This document shows, piece by piece, positions 1 to 8,138 of a DNA stretch of 44,080 bases (within the stretch, counting starts at the first letter, position 1; the number at the start of each line of letters is the position of its first letter). The stretch is from Polyrhizophydium stewartii. Its lineage: Eukaryota > Chytridiomycota > Chytridiomycetes > Rhizophydiales. Under the pieces are notes generated by a model. The model was not told the DNA's origin and did no database searches. It saw nothing but the letters and a program-made list of their open reading frames with translations. The stretch spans positions 1 to 44,080 of the forward strand of contig JADGIZ010000022.1 in assembly GCA_027604665.1 (NCBI GenBank), given 5' to 3'. A program made the position numbers and the translations under genes.

Positions 1-70
1 GGCCCACTGGCGCTCATGACCTCTTATCGGAAACGGGGTGAAGGAAATTTCATTGTGCATTTCATGTGCT

Positions 71-2101
71 TTAACAGGTGCAATGGTTGGCTCTGGTCGA
101 GGTCAAAGCCGAAGGTGCTTTTTTGGAAGCACGTCCCCGCAGCATCATAAACGAATCGACGGAGCTGGACGCCGCGAATGCCGAGCTCGTGTCGCGCGTA
201 CCAACGCATCTTGACATCGCTGGCTGTTCCTGGTCGAGGCGTGCTGCTGCCATCAGGCTGTCGCGGGAATGGCGCAAACGCGCATGCATTAATGCCTCTG
301 CACCGCCGGCTTTCCCCTCTCCTGATCCGACGACGTCCATGGAGGTCACAATCGACAGAGAAGCGTCCATACTTCGAATCCATTTGCGTGCGCGCGCAAA
401 CACGTCGACTGGACACACACAGTTCAGCAGCGTCTGGCGCCACGGCGCGCTGGAGAGCGGCGTGGCCTGAGCCGCCCCACTCCAGAGGCCGCTCAGCGCA
501 CGGACAAGGTTCCACGACAGTGAGCCCAGCCCATGCGAAGCGAGTCCGCGGAGTATCTCGAGGTCAATCAAAGCAATCATATCCGGAAGCGATGATCGCC
601 CAAAAGCGCTCGATTCAAGCACGCCTGGATGCAACAAGCTTGGAACTGGATTCCAGGCATGAATTAACATCGAGTTCAAAACGTAAATGGGTAAACAAGC
701 GCCGATACACCTTGGAGTTGCATCGATGACGGAACATCCAGTCCCGAATGTATGATAACGTGGCGCGCTCCACCGTGGTTTGATTGGATGCATCCATCGA
801 GCTCGTCACGATTAGACCGCTCTCGCATACGCCTGATAATTCCACCGACTTCCTCGCTTGGCGAAAATGACGAGCACGACGTGTCGTCAAACATGCAGCG
901 CCATGCGTGAGGATCCGATCGACGACGCCGACATGGCGAGAGCGGCACCTCTGTGTCACGTTTTAGCACCTGCAGACAAAGTACAGAGCCTCGGTGTATC
1001 CAATCTCAATCAATCTTCCCCACCGATGATCTCGCATGTTGTACGGCACTGTTTGACTTTTTTGCCGGTGTCAACAGTGTTTGGAGCCAAACTATAGTGG
1101 TCCACGAGGTCGCCAGTAAAACGTTTCTTGCTTGACGCGCCTTGGACTTGGTATCTCGATGCAGGCGACACAAGAGACTGGCTTAAATCAAGCGCGCCGG
1201 CAGAATCACACGGAACCAGTCCATCGGACTTCGTTTGCCCAAAGTCGATTGACAAGCAGCTCGGAATGAGCGGGCTACTGACAATCCCGCTGTCCGAGAG
1301 AAGCACATCGCCGAGCATTTCTCCAAGTGCGACAAAATCGCCGGTAGTCCTGTCCTCGGCGATCAGTCTGGAGCAGACAAGACGCGGTGCTCGACTGGAA
1401 ACGCGAACCATCTCCTCTTGCTCCTCCATCTGTCTCCGCAATTGACCGATCGGGCAATCGAGAAGGTCCGAGAGACTGCTATCGCCGCGGCTTGGCTCGA
1501 TGTGGAGCCCAAGACGAGGCGCCATCGTAAGCTCCGCATCCAAAGCGCATCCAAGCGAAGCCCAGGACCCGCGTCTACAGGCCATTGTTAGTCCGCTTCG
1601 ATATCCGGCTTCTCCTGCCAGTCGAGCGTCGGAGTGCACTCACGCATGTATTCCAACGCGCTCTCCGTCCCAGAGCGTCGCTGGGGCGATGACTGGCCAC
1701 GAGCGACCATCTTCAATCAGCGCCGACAGAGGCAGGGCGGCCGCCGTGTTGGCACCGCGCGGAGACACGGGGGGCTCGAGCTCGCGAACGGTGGCGCCTT
1801 CCAAAGCGTAAGTCAAGTCATCGCAGTCGAGAAACGGCAGACCGTTTGACTGCGAGGTGAGACACGTCGGTTGATCCAGCGCGGCAGGCTCGAGAACAAG
1901 GCAGCGCCATGTCCCAGCGGGCGGTGGCTGTTCAACGTCGTGCAGACAAGCCCGCGGCTGGTCTTCCAGCGCAAGCGCCCGCAAGACGGTCCAACTCAAG
2001 GGGCCTTCCACGAGAAACAGCTGGACACGGGCCGCGTCTCTCAGACCCTCGGCTCGCCAGTCAGAGCTCATTGGCGACCAACAAAAATATGGCAGGAACA
2101 A
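71..2101 (-). CDS. Unrecognised protein, probably spliced; exon structure only partly resolved
   Basis: I do not recognise this protein. A first exon runs from an ATG at 2101 (a second in-frame ATG is at 2068) to 1644. A convincing intron of 69 nt (1575-1643) has a GTGAGT donor, a CTAAC branch point and a TAG acceptor. It joins the first exon in frame to an open stretch from 1574 down to about 1010 that is rich in Ser, Leu and acidic residues. Further down the strand, open stretches at about 970-690 and 660-71 also look protein-like. A possible 3' intron ending in CCAG near 665 would join them, giving a stop at 71. The joins around 1010-970 remain unsettled, so the region could hold one gene or two. 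No transmembrane segment or known motif is visible. Its start lies about 55 bp beyond the 3' end of the HMG-box gene on the same strand. Confidence 0.4.
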
Positions 2102-2155
2102 TCAGGCGCCAAAACGTGCATTTGCAAGATCGAATTGCAAAGTCAGGTGGGCACA

Positions 2156-3607
2156 TCACTTCCTCGAGGCGGCCTTCTTGGCAGCGGGCTGCTTTGCAGC
2201 AGGCTTCTTGGCGACAGCCTTCTTGGCGGGCGCCTTGGTGGCAGCCTTCTTGGCGGCGGGCTTCTTGGCGGCGGGCTTCTTGGCGGCGGGCTTCTTGGCA
2301 GCAGCCTTTTTGGCGGGCTTCTTGGCGACCTTCTTTGCAACGCGCTTCTTGGCGGCGGCCTTGGCAGGCTTTTTGGCAACCTTCTTGGCAGCGCGCTTCT
2401 TGGGCTTAAACTTGCTGTCCGCAAGCTGGACGACGCGCTTAATCTCCTGCTGAGCCTCCTTGTAGCTCGCGGTGTCCATGAGACCGTCACGCTTCGAAAC
2501 ATGGTCGGCGTTGAGCTTCTGGGCAATGGCCTCAAAGCGCTGTGCAGTAAGGGTCAGACGAGGGACGCAAATGGGGCAAAAGATGAGCTGATGAAGCCTC
2601 ACCGCCTTGGCGCTGGGGTCAAGCTTCTTCCAAGCCTGCGCCGTCGCCTTCATGCGCTGGTTGGGCGGGAGAGACACTGCATCGCCGAGAATCTCGCGTT
2701 GCTTGTTCTCCGATAGGGCCCACGTTTCCTTGAGGAAAACGGCATAAGGCGTCATGGAGCGGGCCTTTGGGGCTCCCGGGATCACTGGAAGCGTAGCTGT
2801 AGTGCGTCCGAGGCTTTTGGCCAGATCGCGGCGCTTCTTCAGAATCAGCATGTCGCCTGGCGTCAGGCGGGACTCGTAGCTGCTGCGCTGCTGGTCGTAC
2901 TCGGCCTTTGCGGCCAGCGCGCGCTCCTCATAGAGCTGTTCGCACGCACGGACACGATGCGACGGGTGTCAGCCGGCCGGTGCAAGACCCGCCATCAGAT
3001 CTGGTCGTGCTGGCCAAAGTCACCTTTTTTTCCTGGGCACCGAGCTTGCTCCAGGCCGAGGCAGCCTGGGACATGATGGCCGTCACGGGGGCCTTGGGCG
3101 TCTGCGGGTTCGCCGCGGCCTTGGCAACCAGGTCCTTGAAAAAGAGCGTGTGCGGGCCGACCGGGCGCTTGGGCATCTCGACAGAAGGCTCGGGCAGGTG
3201 CTTGAGCATGAAGCGAGCGCGCTTCTTGAGGAGCTCGGCTGGATGTTTCGGACACGCCCAACAGCGTCAGCGCCTGCAGGCGGAGCGCGCGCGGCCAGCG
3301 AGGCGTGATGGAGCCGAGCACCGCGCATTGCGGACAGGGCCGCGCGCGGCCCTCGGCCGCCCGGACTGCGGGCGGCGCGGGGCAGGCCGAGCTTGGCTGC
3401 GGCTCCCGGGCTTTGACCAGCGACAAGAGACACGACCCTGGCCGGCCCACCTTTGTCAGCCGGGGAGGTCGCCGGCGCGGCCGCAGAGGCAGCGGCGGTA
3501 GCGAGCGCGCATGAAGCCAGGCGGACGGGGGCGAGCACGGCAGAGGCGAGCATGGGCGCGGCCAAGGCGGGTCCGGCAAGGTGCAGGCGGAAAGACTTTG
3601 AGAGCAT
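2156..3607 (-). CDS. Mitochondrial two-HMG-box DNA-packaging protein with histone-H1-like Lys/Ala tail (TFAM/Abf2/Glom type)
   Basis: Four exons (3451-3607, 3024-3238, 2603-2935, 2156-2539) give 362 aa. The introns at 3239-3450, 2936-3023 and 2540-2602 have GTGGGC, GTGACT and GTGAGG donors with CAG acceptors. Residues 1-52 look like a mitochondrial presequence: MLSKSFRLHL, then Ala/Leu-rich with Arg and Lys and almost no acid. HMG box A starts near residue 73 (KRPVGPHTLFFKDLV, with W in SAWSKLG). Box B starts near 183 (SMTPYAVFLKETW, with W in AQAWKKLD). About 80 C-terminal residues are almost only Lys, Ala and Pro, in KKPAA/AAKK units. Two HMG boxes after a presequence is the design of mitochondrial nucleoid proteins such as TFAM and Abf2, which coat and bend mtDNA. 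The long basic tail is not found in those but recalls Physarum Glom and histone H1. The role in mtDNA compaction is inference; nuclear targeting is the main alternative. The 63-nt third intron is in frame and stop-free, so its retention would add 21 residues inside box B. Confidence 0.87.
2159..2400 (-). repeat. Degenerate tandem repeat coding for the Lys/Ala/Pro tail
   Basis: The plus strand shows repeated units close to TTGGCGGCGGGCTTC, about 15 nt each and partly exact around 2250-2310. They encode the KKPAA units at the C-terminus of the HMG-box protein. On the opposite strand the same DNA gives a spurious Leu/Gly-rich open frame. Confidence 0.85.
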
Positions 3608-3883
3608 CTTGGGGCAAGAACGGCGACGCGAGCTGCGCCGAAAAGTCGCATGGCCGTGGGAGCGCGGCGCAGACACCGTGCGAAGCCGCAGCGAGGACGT
3701 GGGCACTCGCTCCCGGGCCTCGCCAGTGCGCTGGGGGGGGGTGGCTTCATTCGGTTGGAGAGTCTGCCGCGTCAGGAAGCGCCTGCCATGCTGCGCATCC
3801 ACCGGATCAGAGCGACCGCCAGCTGCCGCCTGCCGCGCTCATCAGCAACCACGCCAGAGAATGCATCGAGTGCCTGGTCGGAC

Positions 3884-4612
3884 CTACCGCCGCCAGAACT
3901 CGTCCGCAAGACCAGTGCTACCGCTCTCGGATAGAATCCGACGCTTGTGAGCGCTGATCCACGGCTGGACGAGTGGGACGTGCAGAAACAGACAGTACTC
4001 GTCGGCATCTGTGTCGAGATCGCTCTCGCTATCGCTGCTGCCGCCACCATTGTCTTCGAGGCCTTTGATGTGTCGTGCGGCGGGCCGGCAAAGAGTCACA
4101 AGAAGCGCTTGCAGCCTAAGCCGACGAGCCCATCTGGCAGACAACTCAGCCCTGATCGAGGTCCGTTCACGCGCGAATGACGAGTCCGCCGATGGGAGCG
4201 CTTCATCGCTCCGCTGCTCTGCAGGCGCGCCGCCGTGCCGCTCGTCCTGAATGTGAGCACCGCAGTGGTACGTGGTTGACTCGTTTGTGCTCGGCGAATA
4301 GGCGCAATATGCAGCTTGCGTCTGTGGTTGTTTCTGGCGGTCCAACGGTGTCGCCGCCCGAAGTCGCGGCGGATCCGTGCTTGCTGGTGGCTCTGGAAGA
4401 GGCGAACCCTGCGCTCGCGCCTCGTCCTCGATAGCATGCTTGTGGCGCCGAACGAAGTCGGCAAGCAGGTGCGCTGCACTGCTCGGCTGCGCGGCGCACA
4501 CGCTGCCGCAGTACGTGGTCGCGGGGCTGTTGGCATCGGCTCCAGCGCCAATGTTGATGTTGTCGCCAGCAGGCATTCGACTGACCGGTGAAACCCCGCA
4601 ACATAGCAGCAT
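3884..4612 (-). CDS. Hypothetical acidic/serine-rich protein
   Basis: This is a single open frame of 242 aa. The likelier start is the second ATG at 4576 (MPAGDNINIG), which shortens the protein to 230 aa. I do not recognise it. It has a charged helical stretch near residues 48-70 (HLLADFVRRHKHAIEDEARA). A basic segment near 165 (RWARRLRLQALLVTLCR) is followed by an acidic serine run (GGGSSDSESDLDTDADEY), a possible casein-kinase-type site. No membrane segment or signal peptide is seen. It is divergent from the F-box gene, with 72 bp (or 108 bp from the second ATG) between the starts, so the two may share a promoter. No intron is needed, but one cannot be excluded. It could be a chance open frame in GC-rich DNA; the clustered acidic run argues for a real protein. 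Confidence 0.45.
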   Translation of the reverse strand: MLLCCGVSPVSRMPAGDNINIGAGADANSPATTYCGSVCAAQPSSAAHLLADFVRRHKHAIEDEARAQGSPLPEPPASTDPPRLRAATPLDRQKQPQTQAAYCAYSPSTNESTTYHCGAHIQDERHGGAPAEQRSDEALPSADSSFARERTSIRAELSARWARRLRLQALLVTLCRPAARHIKGLEDNGGGSSDSESDLDTDADEYCLFLHVPLVQPWISAHKRRILSESGSTGLADEFWRR

Positions 4613-4684
4613 CGCTCGCCCGTATCTTGCTCATTGCGGCATCACGGGCGGCGAGGCCGGATGCCTTGAGAGCCGCGGCATGCG

Positions 4685-7264
4685 ATGCATCTCTCCCCGA
4701 TGATGGCGGACGCCGACGACACCCACGCGCCGTGGCGCCCAGAGCGCCTCCGCGTCGGCCAGCGCCGGCGTCGCGAGCTGTGGAGTGTATGGGACCGCAT
4801 CGCTGCGGACGCCTCCCTTGACGACGACGCTCGGATCACCCAGCTCGTGGAGCTCGCCCTTGGGGCCGTTGCACCCAAGGCGTCGCAGAATGCCGGGCCG
4901 TCGTCGTCGACAGCAGGAGGGGGCCTTGAGCCCGCCCTGCCGCTGCTGCGACGCAGCGCACGCCGCGCTGGCGCAGAGACCGCCCGCCGCCGGCCGCGTG
5001 CGAGCAGGCCCGCTGCTGCCCAGCCCAGCAGACGCACGGCATCGCCGTGCGCCGAGAGCCGCGAGGTTGTCGACTCGAGCGACCACGAGGCCAGCAGCTC
5101 GGCGCCCAAACGCCGGCGGCTCGAGCATCCAGCGGCAGCGGCGGCTTCCGCAGAGCCTGCGCGTGCGAGCGTCGTCTCCGAGGGCTTTCCTCCGTTTCCC
5201 GCCGACGTCCTCTTCCACGTCTTTGGCATGCTCGACGCACACTCGCTGCTGCTCGTCTCGCGCGTGTGCCGTCAGTGGCGCGCGCTCGTTGTCGGCTTCG
5301 AAAAGACGTTCTGGCGCGGCATGTGCTCCCGCACATGGAACACGGCTCGCAACGCCGTGCTCGGGTCGTCGTGGAAAGACGTCTACATGATGCACCACAA
5401 CTTGCACTTCAGCGGCAGCGCACCTGCGGCTGGCCGCGACAGATACCTCTTTGCGTCGTTCAAGGACACATTCGAGATCCCGGCTGATCTGGCATCTCGG
5501 CACGAATCGCTTGGCGAGCGATCGGGCCAGCCCTTGGGCACGCTGCCGCACCCGGCGCCGCACTCCGCACATGCCCCGCGCGCCTTGGATCATAGTCACG
5601 CCACTCCATCTCTCGACTCGTCGTTTTCGGCAACACCTGCTTTCGGCTTGCCTGCCAGCGGCTCGTTCGATGCGCAGTCGCTCGAGACGGACGCCTCGGC
5701 CCGCGCGCTTTCTGGGCACCGCAGGCCTTCGCCCCCAACGGCGCGCAACGTCTTTGCATGGCCTGCAAGTCCCAGCCAGACGTACACTGTCGCGGTCGAT
5801 GGCAACGTCGTTTGCTGGATCAACACAGCAACGCACTCGCTTGATCTCCGAGTCGGCGTTCTGGACGAGTCATTGCCGGCACCGTTCGCCGTCGCAGGCG
5901 CTGCCTCGCAACCAAACCCTCCACAAGCGCAGACGCTGGGATCGCAGAGTCTACAGAGCACCCCAGAGGCAGGCACCGTCAATACGCCCGACACCATCGT
6001 ACCCAAGCACTATCTCCGCGGGCACAAGCACCCTGTCAGCCTCGTGCTTGCGAACCACCAAGGCAACTTTGTGTCGTTTGACGAATCATCCACGATTATT
6101 GCATGGGACATTGCGTCGCTCTCCGAGTACTGCAGGATCAACCCAACAGCCCAACTCGGCCACATCTTTTCCATGAACGTCCACAAGCGCCGAATCGTCG
6201 GCGGCGGGAGCCACGGACGGATCGTGGTTTGGAACATGGACACCCTCGCAGTCGACGCAGTATTTTCTATCCCAGAGCGATACGTTGGCGCGCTCTCGGC
6301 GACAAACCTCCTCAATGTCGCCATTTGGGACGACATTGTCGTGTGCGGGCTCTTTGACGGCACCTTCATTGCTCACTCGATCTCGTCGCGGCAGCTGCTC
6401 TACCAGTTCTCAAGCAGCGATATTGTGCGACCCGCTCTCCCTGCGCTCGACGTTGGCCGCTTCCGTGCAGTGGCTGCGGCGGATGCTGCTGCCGCCGCCG
6501 CAGCTCAAGGAATACCCGAGCTTGTCATGGCATCGCTGACGGCCCACAGCCCAACATCACCTGGCCCGGCTGCTGCTGGGAACGATGCGCATGGGTTCGC
6601 TGGTGCTGGCTTGGCACCAGAAGACCTCGTGCGTCATGATTCGGAGAGCGGTCCACCATCAGGCACGCAGTCACCATTGCTTCAACCGGAAACCACGCAG
6701 CTCCCCTCCCATCATCAGCCGCAGCACCCGGCCCCCTTCTCGGTACTCTCGTTACCGTCTACGCCGCTGCAGGTCCCGGCGCCAGAAACACCGGCAGCGC
6801 CGCAGCCCCAAGACCCCCTGGTGCCGCCGCTACTGCCGCCTCCGCCGCTTCCTCAGCAGCAGCAGCAGCTGCTGCCGCCACAGATGCTTGACATGCAAGG
6901 ACCCACGTCGCATGCACCAATGACGCTCGCCGTCAACGGGCATGTTCTCATCACAAATGGCCCTGCTCGCGACGAGATTGCTGTCTGGCACTTGTCCACG
7001 GGCCGGCCCATCTGCCTGCTCTCCGAGTCAGCCGCATTGGCGCGCGACCGACTGTCGATCCCGGACTATCGCGACATCAAGTTTGCAGAGATATCCAGCG
7101 ACGGCAGCTGCATCTTCTCGAGCGTCATGTTTGAGGGCAGCTTCGCGCTACTGGTTTGGGACTTTCGTGCGCGCCGTCGCTGCACGCGCAGGTTCACCAA
7201 AGTTTGCCTCGACGATTCCGCACAAATCGAGATCTGGGTCTGCACCGACGATACAACCGTCTGA
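4685..7264 (+). CDS. F-box/WD40-repeat protein (SCF substrate receptor type)
   Basis: This intronless frame of 859 aa has in-frame ATGs at 4685, 4700 and 4703. A disordered N-terminus with a basic, nuclear-signal-like stretch (PKRRRLEH, about residue 145) precedes an F-box at about 168-215 (FPADVLFHVFGMLD...VCRQWRALV, then FWRGMC). From about residue 440 come WD40-type blades with structural GH and WD/VWN pairs: LRGHKHPVSLV, STIIAWDIAS, GRIVVWNMDT. About 170 residues rich in Pro, Gln and Ala (about 575-740) then interrupt the propeller. The last blades follow (DEIAVWHLSTGRPICLL, FALLVWDFRARRRCTRRF). In the known family the F-box binds Skp1 in an SCF ubiquitin ligase and the propeller binds the substrate. 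That role is expected here, but no substrate can be named. The transposon remnant begins 22 bp after the stop. Confidence 0.9.
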   Translation: MHLSPMMADADDTHAPWRPERLRVGQRRRRELWSVWDRIAADASLDDDARITQLVELALGAVAPKASQNAGPSSSTAGGGLEPALPLLRRSARRAGAETARRRPRASRPAAAQPSRRTASPCAESREVVDSSDHEASSSAPKRRRLEHPAAAAASAEPARASVVSEGFPPFPADVLFHVFGMLDAHSLLLVSRVCRQWRALVVGFEKTFWRGMCSRTWNTARNAVLGSSWKDVYMMHHNLHFSGSAPAAGRDRYLFASFKDTFEIPADLASRHESLGERSGQPLGTLPHPAPHSAHAPRALDHSHATPSLDSSFSATPAFGLPASGSFDAQSLETDASARALSGHRRPSPPTARNVFAWPASPSQTYTVAVDGNVVCWINTATHSLDLRVGVLDESLPAPFAVAGAASQPNPPQAQTLGSQSLQSTPEAGTVNTPDTIVPKHYLRGHKHPVSLVLANHQGNFVSFDESSTIIAWDIASLSEYCRINPTAQLGHIFSMNVHKRRIVGGGSHGRIVVWNMDTLAVDAVFSIPERYVGALSATNLLNVAIWDDIVVCGLFDGTFIAHSISSRQLLYQFSSSDIVRPALPALDVGRFRAVAAADAAAAAAAQGIPELVMASLTAHSPTSPGPAAAGNDAHGFAGAGLAPEDLVRHDSESGPPSGTQSPLLQPETTQLPSHHQPQHPAPFSVLSLPSTPLQVPAPETPAAPQPQDPLVPPLLPPPPLPQQQQQLLPPQMLDMQGPTSHAPMTLAVNGHVLITNGPARDEIAVWHLSTGRPICLLSESAALARDRLSIPDYRDIKFAEISSDGSCIFSSVMFEGSFALLVWDFRARRRCTRRFTKVCLDDSAQIEIWVCTDDTTV

Positions 7265-7286
7265 CGCCCCGAGGCGTCTTGATCAA

Positions 7287-8069
7287 AAAATTCTAATCGC
7301 ATTGATCAGTAATCGGCCTCAGGTGCCCGATCAACATAAAGAAACTCGCCATTCTCCAGAAAAGAGTTCACCTCCCACTGAGTTTGAATTTAAGAGCTTT
7401 GAAGAGTGCGGATTCGCACCCGTGGTTTCCTTGCCATTGCAAAGGAGTGTACAGCAGTAGCTGCACATCATGCTTGAGCATGTTGTTGTTGTTGATGGCG
7501 CATGCGGATGCTGCGCATGCAGTTGCGGCAAAGCAGAGCGGTTGTCGCAATGCAGATGCAGTGCGAGAAGCTGCGGTGCGAAGCGGGGCAGTTGATGCGA
7601 GGCAGGCGCAAGGCTGGGGTGCCAATGAGCAAGAGCGGGCCTACCGTGGCCTGCGTCAGTCAAGCCTTGGGGTGAAGGCGCCGATTGCATGGCCGCCCTC
7701 AACTACGACGCCAAGAACCTGCTCATGCCCTGGGGCCTCCGCCACTGCGGGCATTGCGACACCATCTGGTGCCGCGACAAGAACGCGCGCATCAACATGC
7801 ACTTGCGCGCCATATTCTACTTGCGCCAGCCTCTGAAAGATAAGGATGTCGACCCGGTGGTCAGGGAAGACGGACCCAATGTACTTGCGGCCTCAACAAC
7901 AACACTCTCAAGCATGATGTGCAGCCACTGCTGCACACTCCTTTGCAACTGCAAAGAAACCATGGGTGCGAATCAGCACTATTCACAATTTTTAAATTTG
8001 GCAATGGTGAGCTTCTGTGTGTTGATCGGGCTCCTGAGGCCGATTACTGATCGATGCGATTAGAATTTT
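7287..8069. mobile_element. Decayed Fanzor-carrying element with long terminal inverted repeats
   Basis: The ends are imperfect inverted repeats of about 180-215 bp. The left end (7287-about 7495) starts AAAATTCTAATCGCATTG. The right end (about 7892-8069), read in reverse complement, starts AAAATTCTAATCGCATCG and follows the left end through GTAATCGGCCTCAGG, the CCGATCAACA block, the ATTCGCACCC block and the CATCATGCTTGAG block. The right copy lacks about 35 bp present in the left. Between them lie about 400 bp, including a short plus-strand frame that encodes the last part of a Fanzor nuclease. No clear target-site duplication is visible. The element lies between the stop of the F-box gene and the start of CNB-A. 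It is too short to hold an intact Fanzor gene, so it is an internal-deletion relic moved by proteins from elsewhere, or dead. Confidence 0.75.
7689..8063 (+). pseudogene. C-terminal fragment of a Fanzor (eukaryotic TnpB) RNA-guided nuclease
   Basis: The frame opens MAALNYDAKNLLMPWGL and continues LRHCGHCDTIWCRDKNAR, then INMHLRAIFYL. The pattern C-x2-C-x3-W-x-R-D-x-N-A-x2-N-M is the end of the TnpB/Fanzor nuclease: the second half of the zinc ribbon, then the RuvC-III motif in which the Asp of RDxNA is catalytic. The following RAIFYL...PVVREDG also suits the tail of Fanzor1 proteins. Everything upstream (RuvC-I, RuvC-II, the first Cys pair and the recognition lobes) is missing, and the frame runs on into the right inverted repeat before stopping. 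It is therefore a broken remnant with no expected activity. The call rests on this one motif block; other transposases with DRDxNA-like strings are a less likely alternative. Confidence 0.65.
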
Positions 8070-8138
8070 CTTGTTGGCGAGATCTCGACGCAGATCTGCG
8101 GAATCTGCGTGCCAAGCACCACACCACGTCCCTCAGGC

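Noticed and set aside
1871..2716. Plus-strand open frame with striking LLGGGLLGG repeats, resembling a glycine-rich structural protein
   Set aside because: It is the antisense of the Lys/Ala repeat tail of the HMG-box gene; the minus strand has domains, introns and a presequence.
7384..7836. Plus-strand frame of 150 codons inside the element
   Set aside because: It reads through the left inverted repeat and low-complexity Ala-rich DNA, in a frame different from the Fanzor fragment.
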